From: Bariatricus massiliensis
GTDB lineage: Bacteria > Bacillota > Clostridia > Lachnospirales > Lachnospiraceae
NCBI RefSeq assembly: GCF_900086725.1
Contig: NZ_LT574837.1
Location: 292,158 to 356,157 of the forward strand
Direction of reading: 5' to 3'
Length of the DNA stretch: 64,000 nt
In this document: positions 34,210 to 43,649 of the stretch, piece after piece
Layout of the letters: the number at the start of each line of letters is the position of its first letter
Numbering within the stretch: the first letter of the stretch is position 1
The notes under the pieces: generated by a model
What the model was told of the DNA's origin: nothing
What the model saw: only the letters and a program-made list of their open reading frames with translations
Database searches by the model: none
Position numbers and translations under genes: made by a program

Positions 34210-36742
34210 TTTGCTCCTGCTGGCGTTCCTTTAGCAACGCTTCCAACTCAGCCCGGTCAGTCGTAATCATTTCCTGCTCCTCTTTGGAAGCTTTGATTAC
34301 AACAGGAACTTTGTTATTGTTGGAGCAGACCAGCGCTTCACCCCGTTCAAACCGGGTAACAGAACGGATCTCTGTTTTTGTCAGCTTCAGCACTTCCTGC
34401 ACATACTTGGCCTCATCCGGCTCCAGATTCAAAATAATCTTGTTCTTACTGTTATTGATGATTGCACGTCCATACTTGCCGTCCTCAAGCCCAAAGAAGT
34501 CAGATAAATCCTGTGTCGCAGAGACGGCTGCTCCTCCGAACCCTCTTATGGTTTTAAAGATGGTTAGACAGAACTCTGCCGCCATTCGATTGGAACTGGC
34601 GCCAATCAGCTGCCATATTTCATCAATCATTATGGCTTTCTTTTTGGTACGGTCTGCCTTGACCGTATCCCAGACGTAATCCAATGCAATAAACATCCCG
34701 ACCGGAAGTAATTTGCCTTTCAATTCTGAAAGGTCAAGCACGATATACTTATTACTGAGATCCACGTTTGTCTGCTGGTTGAAACTCTGGGCTGAGCCTG
34801 TCACGAATCGGCTGATGATAATGGCAATGCGCTTTGTCATCGGGTTCTCCAACAGTTCCTTGTGGAGATCCCCGATAATCGGCATTTTCTTCATCTTTGG
34901 CGGAGATACGCTGCGATCTATATACAGTGAATCATTGTCATGAGTAATGCCGAACTTCGCATAGGTCTGAATCAAAGCCTCGTCCAACATCTGCTCCTCC
35001 TCATTGGACATATCCGGTATCAAGAGTGAGAAGAAAGTCATCAACTGCTGAATCTTACGAGCCAGCATAGAATCCATTTCGCTGTAATCAATCTCATCTA
35101 TCAATTCCATCTCCGGGGAGATGGTATGCCGGATCTCCATAATATTGATACAGTGCGGAGAACCAGGGGCGATCTTAATGAACTCACCGCCAATTTTCTT
35201 GCAGGCCCTGCGGAATTCATGCCCCTTGATTGGAGCCAGGATAAAACACTGGATTCCTCTCATTCTCATGCGGAGCGCCAGAAGCTGCATGGTAAAGGTC
35301 TTGCCTGCGCCGCTGGTACCTAAGAGGTTCAGGTTGGCGTTCTTGTTTTTCTTCGTATTAAACAAATCCACGATACACAGTGAATTATTGTGCCGGTTGA
35401 TACCGAGCAACACACCCGTATCGTCCGACATTTCAAAAGAAGTAAACATATAAGCAGATGCGGCGCCGCTGGTCAGCACATTCCGTCTCGACTTCTTTTC
35501 CAGTGATGGTTCAATCTTCAAAAACGGCATCACGGAGCGAAGTGCCGCTTCCTGCTGAAATCTACAATCACTTACGTACATATCCATGGATTTTAACATA
35601 TCCACGATCTGCTGCTTACGCCACATCAGTTCCTCATAGCCTTTGGCGGAAACTGTGATGAACACAGACATATAGAACAGATCCTCATTGTTATTGGCAA
35701 TTCCGTTCTTGATAAAGTAGCCTGCCTGTATGGAATTGGTCAATTCCTCATAGTCGGTACTGGTATCCTGCATACTTTTCAGCTTTGTTCTGTTAAGTCG
35801 GATACGCTGCGCCACCTTGTCAATGGTCTTGCTTCGGTTCTCACGCCTCAGCTGTATATCTATGTCAATCCCGTCCCCGGCATTGATAAGGGCCGACATC
35901 CATCCTGCCCGCACCATACCCGGATAACCATTCCCTTTTATGAACAAGAAGGAATAATAAAGCCCATCCATCACGACATAGTTATAGTGGGTCAAGTCAA
36001 TTCCACGCGGCGACAGAAAGTGCGCTATGCGAATCTGCGGGATAGGATCCACGCCAATGACCTTGTCTTTCGCCGCCATCGTATCCACGACCACACGGTT
36101 CACACGGGACGAAAACGGCTCATCCACACAGGACCGGCGGTTAAAAAACATATATAAAATCTCCGCAGTTGCCTCATCCGGGTCTTTCTGTTGGAGAATC
36201 GTATTCCCGCACTGTAGGAAATAAGCGCGGGCATTCTGCTCCGCTGTCTGCATCATGCCATAAATCTGGGAAAAATCATCCCCATCCCCACGACGAATCT
36301 CTTCATACTGGAAAATCAAAAAGAAGCGCCTTGTAAGCGCCTCTCTACTTCCCACATCCTTAATCAGGCGGATATAGCCGTCTCCAAGATGTCGGCATTC
36401 TTCACTTTCCTCTATTTCCAGTTCTTCATGGATCATGGCAATGTGTTTATCTGAGTCTGCCTTTCTTGTCATACTCTTAAACTGAAGCCGCATAGGAGAA
36501 ATTTTCAACCAGCTGGCAAAAGACGATATGATATTAAATTGTTCTTCTCCGGAACGCAGCATAAAGTTAATCGGCTCAATTTCAAGAATCCGAATATATC
36601 TCCCATCGGTCGTTTCAATAATACCGTGCTGGAGACTTTTAACTGGAATGAAGTCCTGAACGAACTCCAGCTTTTCCGGTTTTTTTGCCTTTTTTCTTTG
36701 CTTTGCCACCTTTTTTCTTTTTTCGGAGCTGTTTTGGATCAT
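34196..36742 (-). CDS. VirB4-type conjugation ATPase
   Basis: The 848-residue protein has a lysine-rich N-terminus (KRKKVAKQRKKAKKPEKLEF), a VirB4 N-terminal domain, a Walker A in NLLGTSGAGKTFTMQLLALR and a Walker B in AIMIDEIWQLIGASSNRM, with GGAAVSATQDLSDFFGLEDG following. It powers assembly and substrate passage in the type IV secretion channel at the inner face of the membrane. ATG 36742 lies inside the end of the PrgI-like gene (104-base overlap); upstream in-frame codons to 36835 have no better ribosome site. Confidence 0.92.
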   Translation of the reverse strand: MIQNSSEKRKKVAKQRKKAKKPEKLEFVQDFIPVKSLQHGIIETTDGRYIRILEIEPINFMLRSGEEQFNIISSFASWLKISPMRLQFKSMTRKADSDKHIAMIHEELEIEESEECRHLGDGYIRLIKDVGSREALTRRFFLIFQYEEIRRGDGDDFSQIYGMMQTAEQNARAYFLQCGNTILQQKDPDEATAEILYMFFNRRSCVDEPFSSRVNRVVVDTMAAKDKVIGVDPIPQIRIAHFLSPRGIDLTHYNYVVMDGLYYSFLFIKGNGYPGMVRAGWMSALINAGDGIDIDIQLRRENRSKTIDKVAQRIRLNRTKLKSMQDTSTDYEELTNSIQAGYFIKNGIANNNEDLFYMSVFITVSAKGYEELMWRKQQIVDMLKSMDMYVSDCRFQQEAALRSVMPFLKIEPSLEKKSRRNVLTSGAASAYMFTSFEMSDDTGVLLGINRHNNSLCIVDLFNTKKNKNANLNLLGTSGAGKTFTMQLLALRMRMRGIQCFILAPIKGHEFRRACKKIGGEFIKIAPGSPHCINIMEIRHTISPEMELIDEIDYSEMDSMLARKIQQLMTFFSLLIPDMSNEEEQMLDEALIQTYAKFGITHDNDSLYIDRSVSPPKMKKMPIIGDLHKELLENPMTKRIAIIISRFVTGSAQSFNQQTNVDLSNKYIVLDLSELKGKLLPVGMFIALDYVWDTVKADRTKKKAIMIDEIWQLIGASSNRMAAEFCLTIFKTIRGFGGAAVSATQDLSDFFGLEDGKYGRAIINNSKNKIILNLEPDEAKYVQEVLKLTKTEIRSVTRFERGEALVCSNNNKVPVVIKASKEEQEMITTDRAELEALLKERQQEQTHSA

Positions 36743-37061
36743 ATCTGTATCCCACCCTTCTGTAATGTAGTTTTCTCCTGCTCGCAAAATATCGGATGAT
36801 GTGTCCGATATACTGAAACAGCGAATCGCCGTCAATCCCCATCATGGAAAGAACCGCAAGAGGTAAAAGTGTAAGAGTCATGACAACAATGCGAATCGTT
36901 CCGGACATGGGAATCAGCACCAGTTCCGGATATCCCAAAATAATTAACAATATCCCTGTTTCTACTGCATTTCTCGGCTCCAGCATTCCGCCAAAAATCT
37001 TGCCGGAATCTGTGTAATTTGCCGGTATAGCATAAATATTACTGTACTCTTTTTCATCCAA
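36639..37061 (-). CDS. PrgI/VirB3-like membrane protein
   Basis: The 140-residue protein has two close membrane helices (about 35-50 and 56-75: ETGILLIILGYPELVLIP and GTIRIVVMTLTLLPLAVLSM) and a very basic C-terminus (KKKKGGKAKKKGKKTGKAG). The start YAIPANYTDSGKIFGGML fits the PrgI family, the VirB3 counterpart in Gram-positive elements that couples VirB4 to the membrane. It precedes and overlaps virB4. AGGTGAG stands before ATG 37061. Confidence 0.8.
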   Translation of the reverse strand: MDEKEYSNIYAIPANYTDSGKIFGGMLEPRNAVETGILLIILGYPELVLIPMSGTIRIVVMTLTLLPLAVLSMMGIDGDSLFQYIGHIIRYFASRRKLHYRRVGYRYDPKQLRKKKKGGKAKKKGKKTGKAGVRSGLHSS

Positions 37062-37067
37062 GATTTC

Positions 37068-39095
37068 TCACCTGCCTATCCTGTAAATTGTAGCTGTTGT
37101 CTTGTATCTGCCCAAACGTAATGCTTCGTTATGATCCGGCACAAAAATATCCACACGATGGATATCATTCTCAATGCCGGAACCACCGCGATCTTCTACG
37201 GTATACATGGTTCCGTTTATCATAATCTGCGTGCCAAACGGATAATGGCTTGACATTGCAACCATGCCGCGAGCCACCTTTTTACCACTGGCAGTAATCC
37301 CGTCTGCGTTGCTTCCGCAGCATTTTGCACATGCACAGTAATGGGTAACATCTACTTCTAAAGTAGAAATCGGTGTTCCTGAAACCTCACCGGATACCGG
37401 CGCATCAAAATCCACATTGACAGGCCGACGTAAAGAAAGCGATGCTTCGTAACTGGGCGTATTCAGGATTACACCCTGTCCGCCAGAAGAATGCACCCAC
37501 ATCCGTTCTCCGCTCTCACCGTACCCGGCAAAAATCAGTACATGGTTCCATCCGTTTCCATCAGATTCTGCTAAAAATCCTAAATCACCGGGAAGCAGCT
37601 CACTTGCTGATACCCCAACGGTATTTGGATACTGTCCGGACGTACCTGCTCCGATATCTACACCCACAGCTGTATTAAATACCCATGTGCTGAAGCCTGA
37701 ACAATCAAGCCCATAAGGGCGTATTGTGCCTGTTGTAGAAGACCCTGCAGCTGTTACCAGCCTTGGCGTATTCCATTCATCGTTCCAACCGGGTGCCGAC
37801 TTACCACCCCAAAAATATGGAACCTTGCCCACAAGGGACAGGGCGGTGCTGAGGATATGCTTTCTTGTCGCATTACAATTCTGTCGGTTCACAAAAGCAA
37901 TCAGCTCGGCATCCGTCAGAGGAACCGTCTGTCCACTGCCTACAGAACCATACAGCGTCCGTTTTAACGCATTCGCCATGTTCTGAATCACCTCGCCATA
38001 AGTGAGGTTAAACTGATCATATTTTGCATTCAGGTCAATGCCAAACGCTTTGGAAATCACTGTATTGTCAAACGGATGAATGGTACACTCCAGATATTTG
38101 ATAATCTCAGTACCAGGGCTCAGGGTTTCCTGCCCGTTTGCCACATAATAACTTGCTGTGGTTGTGCCTGTAATCTTCCCACCGGAATAAACAGGGATAT
38201 CCACCGCTACCTCTTTATAGGCATCCACCGTGACAGCCGTATCACTGCTATGTGCTTCATCCGGGAGATAGTAAGTTTTTGATGCTGTCTCATACCGGTA
38301 TTGGGGTGTGCCGTTAATCGTACCTGTCTGCACCTTGTTTGTAATCACAGTGAGCGTTACTGATTTATAGGTGTAATAGGAAACAGGAATGGTTATCTCT
38401 TTTTCCTTTTCTTCTGCTGTAACGGGAAACATATCTCCAGCACAGCCTCTGAGCTTTGATACCATATCGTCCTTGCCAGTGTTTTGCTGTTGCATGGACG
38501 CTGAATAAGCCGCCAGTATGTAACAGACATCATATCCGGCGGAACTCTGTGCATAATTGACCAACGCATCCATTGAAAGATCGTAATCATATCCACCGTC
38601 TGTAATCAACTTATCCGCATAGGCAAGCGATTGGTTATATCCTTCATCTACCACATCGGAAACAGCACCTGACATCTCCGTATAGGCTGACATCAGAGTT
38701 GCGCCTTCCGCCGGCTGCGTACCATCCAGCCCAAAAATACTGTTTGATACAATCGTCGGCAAGGAAACAATCATGGTAATCAGGAACAACAGAAACAAAC
38801 AGATACATATCAGTATCTTGAAAAGAGTATGGCGCATTGCCCATGCCGCAGACAGGATAGCGCCCCACGGACCACCAGCCGCAGTACCGGCAGCGATTTC
38901 TGCAGCTGCCTTTCCGCCCTCCACACTGGCTTTTACAGTAGCAGCGGCCGCATTAGCTGTAGCCTCTGCACCCTTTACTGCCGTTTGCTTTGCTGCTTCC
39001 TGTCCTGCCTGCTTCGCCGCTTTTGCCATTTGTCCGGCGGCCTGTCCATAATCATCAGAACCATCACCGATTTGCTGTTTCTCTGGCTCAGCCAT
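37068..39095 (-). CDS. Conjugation cell-wall hydrolase: membrane helix, NlpC/P60 and 3D domains
   Basis: The 675-residue protein has an Ala/Gly/Lys-rich N-terminus, one membrane helix (FKILICICLFLLFLITMIVS), a long middle region, an NlpC/P60-like domain with catalytic Cys in YGLDCSGFSTWVF and His in GNGWNHVLIFAGYG, and a C-terminal 3D-like domain (VDVTHYCACAKCCG to the end, with VEDRGGSGIENDIHRVDIFV). It should open peptidoglycan locally for the transfer channel, as VirB1-like hydrolases do. ATG 39095 has AAGGAGG at eight bases. Confidence 0.88.
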   Translation of the reverse strand: MAEPEKQQIGDGSDDYGQAAGQMAKAAKQAGQEAAKQTAVKGAEATANAAAATVKASVEGGKAAAEIAAGTAAGGPWGAILSAAWAMRHTLFKILICICLFLLFLITMIVSLPTIVSNSIFGLDGTQPAEGATLMSAYTEMSGAVSDVVDEGYNQSLAYADKLITDGGYDYDLSMDALVNYAQSSAGYDVCYILAAYSASMQQQNTGKDDMVSKLRGCAGDMFPVTAEEKEKEITIPVSYYTYKSVTLTVITNKVQTGTINGTPQYRYETASKTYYLPDEAHSSDTAVTVDAYKEVAVDIPVYSGGKITGTTTASYYVANGQETLSPGTEIIKYLECTIHPFDNTVISKAFGIDLNAKYDQFNLTYGEVIQNMANALKRTLYGSVGSGQTVPLTDAELIAFVNRQNCNATRKHILSTALSLVGKVPYFWGGKSAPGWNDEWNTPRLVTAAGSSTTGTIRPYGLDCSGFSTWVFNTAVGVDIGAGTSGQYPNTVGVSASELLPGDLGFLAESDGNGWNHVLIFAGYGESGERMWVHSSGGQGVILNTPSYEASLSLRRPVNVDFDAPVSGEVSGTPISTLEVDVTHYCACAKCCGSNADGITASGKKVARGMVAMSSHYPFGTQIMINGTMYTVEDRGGSGIENDIHRVDIFVPDHNEALRLGRYKTTATIYRIGR

Positions 39096-39147
39096 GCAAT
39101 CCACCTCCTTATATCAAGCTGCTGCAAGAGCAGCGTTATTTCAACAT

Positions 39148-39196
39148 AAAAAATGCAAAACAGCCGAACCAGTATCTTTCTCTGATTCGGCTGCCT
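39148..39196 (-). terminator. Hairpin terminator between virB6-like and hydrolase genes
   Basis: On the minus strand CAGCCGAA (39186-39193) pairs with TTCGGCTG (39161-39168), followed by TTTTGCATTTTTT. The next ribosome site is about 45 bases on. Confidence 0.7.
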
Positions 39197-39205
39197 GCAC
39201 TTATT

Positions 39206-41296
39206 TTACCGTTTCCGCCTTGGCGGCTTAATTTCCCCTTTGCTGCGGGGCTTTGGCTCTCCATAGCGTGATGGCGTATTCTTATAACGAACAGTTTCCA
39301 CAGATACTGTGCGTACACTGTCACCATCATAAACCGGTTTTCCATCCTGATAAACCGGTTTGCGTTCCACAGCGGCTTCGCCGCGAATAGCGAACCACTG
39401 CCCTCCGCGGGCATCTTCAAACACCTGATAGTCCCCTCGGGGAGCCGCATACTGAGATGTATCATAGAACATGGTTCCCGATCCATTTTCATGGCGAACC
39501 TCAAAATGACCATCCATACGTCCGGATCCATCCACAGAGGATACCTGTTGTTCATATCCTGGCATAAATGCCTGGAACTGTGCCTGGTTATATGCAAAAG
39601 CAGCCTCGCCCTGTTCAAATACAGGCGCTTCAGCGTGTTGCTGCATAGCATACCAGTCTACACCGTTTGCCGACTGCATAATCGTATGTGGTGCATCCGG
39701 CTCATCATAGTAAGCGCTGTTGTACCACATGGTATTGCCAGAATCGGAACTTGCTTCGATTACGCCATCGCCAACCGTCCTGAGGGTCGTTCCTTCGGAA
39801 GCGTCTGGGAAAGTCGCTGCAACCTGTGCCGCTTCTGACGGACTTCCCATAAATGCCGGCGCATCATAAAACGCACCTGCTCCGGCTCCGCTTGCCATCT
39901 GATACCACTGGCTTCCATCGGAAGCTGTAACAACAGAATGCGGTGCATCCGGTTTCTCAAACTGTGATGCGTTATACATTTCAAGCGCTGTACTCTTTCC
40001 ATCTGCGCCAATTGAAGTTGTACTGATCTGACCACCTGTAATCTGGGTATCTTTCAGCTGCTGACCCTGCATCTGAGGCATATAGTTGCCAAGGCTTCTG
40101 TCTGCAATGTCACCGGCAATCGTTCCGGAAACACCAGGATTTCTTGAAGCTACAGAAGAAATGGAGTCACCTGTAAGCGTGGCACCGTTGCGTGCCGCCA
40201 TGCCACCAAAGGCACGACCGACAAAACCGATGCTGCCGCCGGCACCCATACGGCTTCCGCCATCCACAACCGCATCACGGACAAAGGAATTTGGCTTGAA
40301 GCGTGATGCGAACCCGGAAGCAAATCCGCTTGCAGCTGCACCCGTTCCGGTTGCAGTGCTTGTACTATGGAACATACTGCCCGCATTTCTCACACCGCCT
40401 CCAACACCGCTGATCACCCTCGCTGCCATCATAAGCTCCATGCCCATACTGGAACCAGTCTGGGCTACATTCAGCCCCATGGCCGCCAGATAGGAGTCAA
40501 ATTTCTGTGCCGTTTTTAAAAAAGCCAATGCACAGAACAGCCAGAGAAAAATGCTTCCCTGACCTGTGGAAAGAGCACCGCCGTTTCCGATATACTGTCC
40601 CATGGAACTATTAAAGCCCCTGAGGAACCATACATTCATCACCAACAGCAAAAGCTGTGATCCCACCATACGGCACCAACTCTTGAAAACCGGCGCTGTT
40701 GTTTTGGAAGCACCCATGGAAAAAGCCAGAGGGGAGGTGTAACAGAGCACGCCAACCACAATATAGCGTTCAACGGTTTCCAGTAACAACTTAAAATAAT
40801 TCCAGCCAAGAGCGATCTCTAAAATAATGAGAAGCAGCAGCCCTACCACTGATACGATGGCTACAATGGTTGTCAAACCATTAGACAGTGCCTGTTCCAC
40901 ACCCGCAAAAGTAAAATCCTCTGCCGACATGGTAATCTCCATCAAAGCCGTATATGGCGCTCGGGCGATATCCAGCACAATCATAAAAATCGGCTTTGCA
41001 TAGCCGATCAATAGAGCAAAAATAGAACCTCTTGCCAAAAGCACCCACGGATTTTCTGCCTCCGTGATTGGTCCTCCAAAGACACGGAAAAGCTGCCATA
41101 CCGTTACAAGGAACAGAATCGCCCATGCTGTGTATTGCATGACTGTAAATGCCTTAGACACAAACGGAAAATATTCTTCCATCGCTGTCATATCTGTTCC
41201 CAGCGCCTGAAGGAACAGACCGGATACTGCATCCATCATTTGTGAAACAATGCTGCTGATCCACGTAACGATTCCTTCAAAAATCCAATCAAGCAT
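39206..41296 (-). CDS. VirB6/TrbL-like conjugation membrane protein with repetitive C-terminus
   Basis: The 696-residue protein has about six to seven membrane helices in the first 300 residues (for example YTAWAILFLVTVWQLFRVF and LTTIVAIVSVVGLLLLIILE), then a Gly/Ala-rich linker and a C-terminal region with three diverged copies of a unit of about 60 residues (FEKPDAPHSVVTASDGSQWY, YDEPDAPHTIMQSANGVDWY, YAAPRGDYQVFEDARGGQWF). It forms part of the channel in the membrane. It is followed by a terminator-like hairpin. GGAGGTGATATAG precedes ATG 41296. Confidence 0.85.
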   Translation of the reverse strand: MLDWIFEGIVTWISSIVSQMMDAVSGLFLQALGTDMTAMEEYFPFVSKAFTVMQYTAWAILFLVTVWQLFRVFGGPITEAENPWVLLARGSIFALLIGYAKPIFMIVLDIARAPYTALMEITMSAEDFTFAGVEQALSNGLTTIVAIVSVVGLLLLIILEIALGWNYFKLLLETVERYIVVGVLCYTSPLAFSMGASKTTAPVFKSWCRMVGSQLLLLVMNVWFLRGFNSSMGQYIGNGGALSTGQGSIFLWLFCALAFLKTAQKFDSYLAAMGLNVAQTGSSMGMELMMAARVISGVGGGVRNAGSMFHSTSTATGTGAAASGFASGFASRFKPNSFVRDAVVDGGSRMGAGGSIGFVGRAFGGMAARNGATLTGDSISSVASRNPGVSGTIAGDIADRSLGNYMPQMQGQQLKDTQITGGQISTTSIGADGKSTALEMYNASQFEKPDAPHSVVTASDGSQWYQMASGAGAGAFYDAPAFMGSPSEAAQVAATFPDASEGTTLRTVGDGVIEASSDSGNTMWYNSAYYDEPDAPHTIMQSANGVDWYAMQQHAEAPVFEQGEAAFAYNQAQFQAFMPGYEQQVSSVDGSGRMDGHFEVRHENGSGTMFYDTSQYAAPRGDYQVFEDARGGQWFAIRGEAAVERKPVYQDGKPVYDGDSVRTVSVETVRYKNTPSRYGEPKPRSKGEIKPPRRKR

Positions 41297-41332
41297 CTAT
41301 ATCACCTCCTCCATCTGCTTTCTCTTTTTTGT

Positions 41333-41692
41333 TTATCCTGTGTAATTGCCACCAGCAATAAGGGGCTGCAGATAGGCGACGATGAACCCCAGGGAATTGA
41401 GGACAATCCACGTCACTACAATTCGTTTAAGCCATGACGTTGCCTCATCGACTGCGCGCTGGTTTCTGGAAATCATCCTGACAATCAATGCGATGGCCGC
41501 CGCTGTAACCGCCACAATCGTGCTGATTCCAACCAGCTGGCCGTAAACATCCTTCATGATTGTCGAAAAACGGTTCCAGATTGTGTCAGCCATAACAGGC
41601 TGCAGCGAAATAAGCATTGCAGACGCCATACTGACCAACGACCAGTAGGCTGTCTTCATACGCCCTCCGCCTCTTTTGATTTGTTTAACCAT
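41333..41692 (-). CDS. VirB2/TrbC-type pilin-like membrane protein
   Basis: The 119-residue protein has a basic start, a signal-like helix (WSLVSMASAMLISLQPVMA), and two further membrane helices (LVGISTIVAVTAAAIALIVR and IVVTWIVLNSLGFIVAYLQP). This is the size and layout of a VirB2/TrbC-type pilin subunit, though no motif proves it. ATG 41692 has AAGGAGG ten bases upstream; an internal ATG with GGAGGG is the alternative. It lies just before the VirB6-like gene. Confidence 0.65.
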   Translation of the reverse strand: MVKQIKRGGGRMKTAYWSLVSMASAMLISLQPVMADTIWNRFSTIMKDVYGQLVGISTIVAVTAAAIALIVRMISRNQRAVDEATSWLKRIVVTWIVLNSLGFIVAYLQPLIAGGNYTG

Positions 41693-41723
41693 GCCGAGTA
41701 CCTCCTTTTTTGATTTTAGGCAA

Positions 41724-41768
41724 TAAAAAATGCCGCTTCTCAAAGCATTTCAGCTTTAGAAACGGCAT
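41724..41768 (-). terminator. Hairpin terminator before the pilin-like gene
   Basis: On the minus strand ATGCCGTTTCT (41758-41768) pairs with AGAAGCGGCAT (41730-41740), with AAAGC/GCTTT inside, followed by TTTTTTATTGCC and the next ribosome site. Confidence 0.8.
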
Positions 41769-41879
41769 CTTTGTCTGCCCAATCCCAGTTTGGGATGATA
41801 CAAGTATAGCACGGCTTTATTCCCCTGTCATCGGCAGAACTTATGCCATTTTTGTGCCAATTTATTCACCCTGAATTTG

Positions 41880-42512
41880 TCATTCCAAATGTTCAAAAAG
41901 CGTCAGAAGCTCCAGCCATACATCCACATCCTCACTTGGAGCTGACCACAGGCGAATGGAAAGAATGGAGATTGCCTGCTCACGAAGCCTGTAATAGTGC
42001 CTCTGTGACAAGTCCAGCCGAAACAGAATCTCCTCCAGTTTCAGCTTTTCTGGTGCCAGATAGGCCGTATAGATCAGCTGATACAACTTTTCGCCCCGTG
42101 TCGGCTCCTTGCGGAGAACTGCCATCGCTTCGTTAAACCGATCCAGAAGCAATCTTGACCTTGCCGCTGCCTCCAGACGGCTCTCCATCCGTTTGTTCCC
42201 AATAGCCATCTCCAGATCCAGCCTGTCCACCATTCGGTCAAAGCTTTCAAACGGGGCCTCCAGCTCCTGCAAAATCTCCTCTGGGTAACAACTAAACACC
42301 CAGACCATCTTCCGGTAATTCTTGAGGAGCATCTGGGTATTGTGATAAGCATTTCGCTTTTTCTCCTTTTGAGCAGCACGCACTTTCTCATCATCAATTT
42401 TTTGGTCTCCAAGAATCCCTCGCTTTGTAAGAAGGGAAATAAATGCGTCTGACTGCGCTAATATCCTGTTTTCCTGTTGTTCATACAACTTTTTTTCATC
42501 CTGCTTGCTCAT
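41880..42512 (-). CDS. Sigma/ArpU-like regulatory protein of the element
   Basis: The 210-residue helical protein ends with a segment like region 4 of sigma or ArpU-type regulators (LEEILFRLDLSQRHYYRLRE). The N-terminal half is charged and helical (KKLYEQQENRILAQSDAFIS). It has no catalytic motif. It follows the replication-type protein, overlapping it by 17 bases, and precedes the pilin-like gene, so a role in switching on the transfer operon is plausible. The evidence is modest. Confidence 0.55.
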   Translation of the reverse strand: MSKQDEKKLYEQQENRILAQSDAFISLLTKRGILGDQKIDDEKVRAAQKEKKRNAYHNTQMLLKNYRKMVWVFSCYPEEILQELEAPFESFDRMVDRLDLEMAIGNKRMESRLEAAARSRLLLDRFNEAMAVLRKEPTRGEKLYQLIYTAYLAPEKLKLEEILFRLDLSQRHYYRLREQAISILSIRLWSAPSEDVDVWLELLTLFEHLE

Positions 42513-43569
42513 ATGTAAAATACTCCTTTGCTATTTTCGTGATATCCACCGGCTCACATGGCCCGCGGATTTTACTCGTTTCTATCACTGCCTGTGTTAT
42601 ATAACCTTTACCTTGGCAGTCATATCCACAATTCTTACAATTCCTACACGGAGAAAGATACGCGCGTATTATAGGGTCTGAAAGTGCAACGCGATTTTCA
42701 GCGTTCTGTGTGTCTGCATCTGGCAGGTTGCTTCTGGTCAGTCTGCGGCTGTACCATGTGATGAGCTTGTTCATATGCTCATGGTCTGAACCCGTTTTAT
42801 GCGTACCTGCGCCATAAATGCGTATTTCATCAAGAATACGTTGTATTTCCTCCTGGTTTGGAACTGAAACCTCTGATCCTGTCGGATACAATTTATTAAA
42901 AATGAGACAGCCATAGGAACCTGGAAGACCATATAGCGCAAAGACATCCCCATACTTTTTCATGAATCTCCATACTTTCGTCTTTTCCCAACCCCAACGC
43001 TGTCCCAAGGTTTCCAACGTGAGTAAGGCTCCGTATTTTCCATACTGGATGACCGGAGCCATAAAAGAAAACGCATTGTTCGGATCTTCATACACGGAAT
43101 GGCACCAGAGATCCATCCAAGCGTCAGCTTCTTCAAAGATATATTGTTTTTCCGCAAGGCGTTCTGTGATATTGCGAGGAAGGCAGAGAAAACCATATCC
43201 ATCCGTTGCATAAACAGCACCCTGCATACATTCTTCTCCGGAACATTTCACTACCCAGTCTGTTATCTGATAGGTCAGCTTTTTCGTATTAGAGTCAAGC
43301 GTATACTGTACATAGCCTAAGCCAGACAGTGTCTGAAGCGCCTCCAGAGCTTTCTGACGGCTTTTTAGGCCGAGAATACTCTTTAGCCCTACAACGCCTC
43401 CTGACCACATCCCGGGGCTTACAGCGTTTATATGCCCGCAGTAGAGGGCTTGTCCCTTGCGAAATGCTGCACGGGATGCCAGACGCGCCCATGCACCCAT
43501 AATCCCCTTTCCCTCAGGAAGATAATTTCTGGGCAGCTTTACCCACTGGTATTTCATCAAACATTTCAC
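42496..43569 (-). CDS. Winged-helix, Cys-rich protein, possible replication initiator
   Basis: The 357-residue protein starts KYQWVKLPRNYLPEGKGIMG and has a winged-helix-like segment (SILGLKSRQKALEALQTLSG, then YTLDSNTKKLTYQITDW), a second one around LGQRWGWEKTKVWRFMKKYG, and a C-terminal cysteine cluster CRNCKNCGYDCQGKG that could bind zinc. The layout resembles RepA-like initiators or phage replisome organisers, but no defining motif is present. GTG 43569 is the start, with AAGGAGGG eight bases upstream. Confidence 0.6.
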   Translation of the reverse strand: MKCLMKYQWVKLPRNYLPEGKGIMGAWARLASRAAFRKGQALYCGHINAVSPGMWSGGVVGLKSILGLKSRQKALEALQTLSGLGYVQYTLDSNTKKLTYQITDWVVKCSGEECMQGAVYATDGYGFLCLPRNITERLAEKQYIFEEADAWMDLWCHSVYEDPNNAFSFMAPVIQYGKYGALLTLETLGQRWGWEKTKVWRFMKKYGDVFALYGLPGSYGCLIFNKLYPTGSEVSVPNQEEIQRILDEIRIYGAGTHKTGSDHEHMNKLITWYSRRLTRSNLPDADTQNAENRVALSDPIIRAYLSPCRNCKNCGYDCQGKGYITQAVIETSKIRGPCEPVDITKIAKEYFTYEQAG

Positions 43570-43599
43570 TTAGGTTCCCTCCTTTCATAATTATGGGCA

Positions 43600-43634
43600 T
43601 AAAAATAGGGCGGTTCCTGTTAAAGAAACCGCCC
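43600..43634 (-). terminator. Hairpin terminator before the winged-helix gene
   Basis: On the minus strand GGGCGGTTTC (43625-43634) pairs with GGAACCGCCC (43608-43617), followed by TATTTTTATGCCCA and AAGGAGGG. Confidence 0.75.
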
Positions 43635-43649
43635 GGCGATATAATTTAA

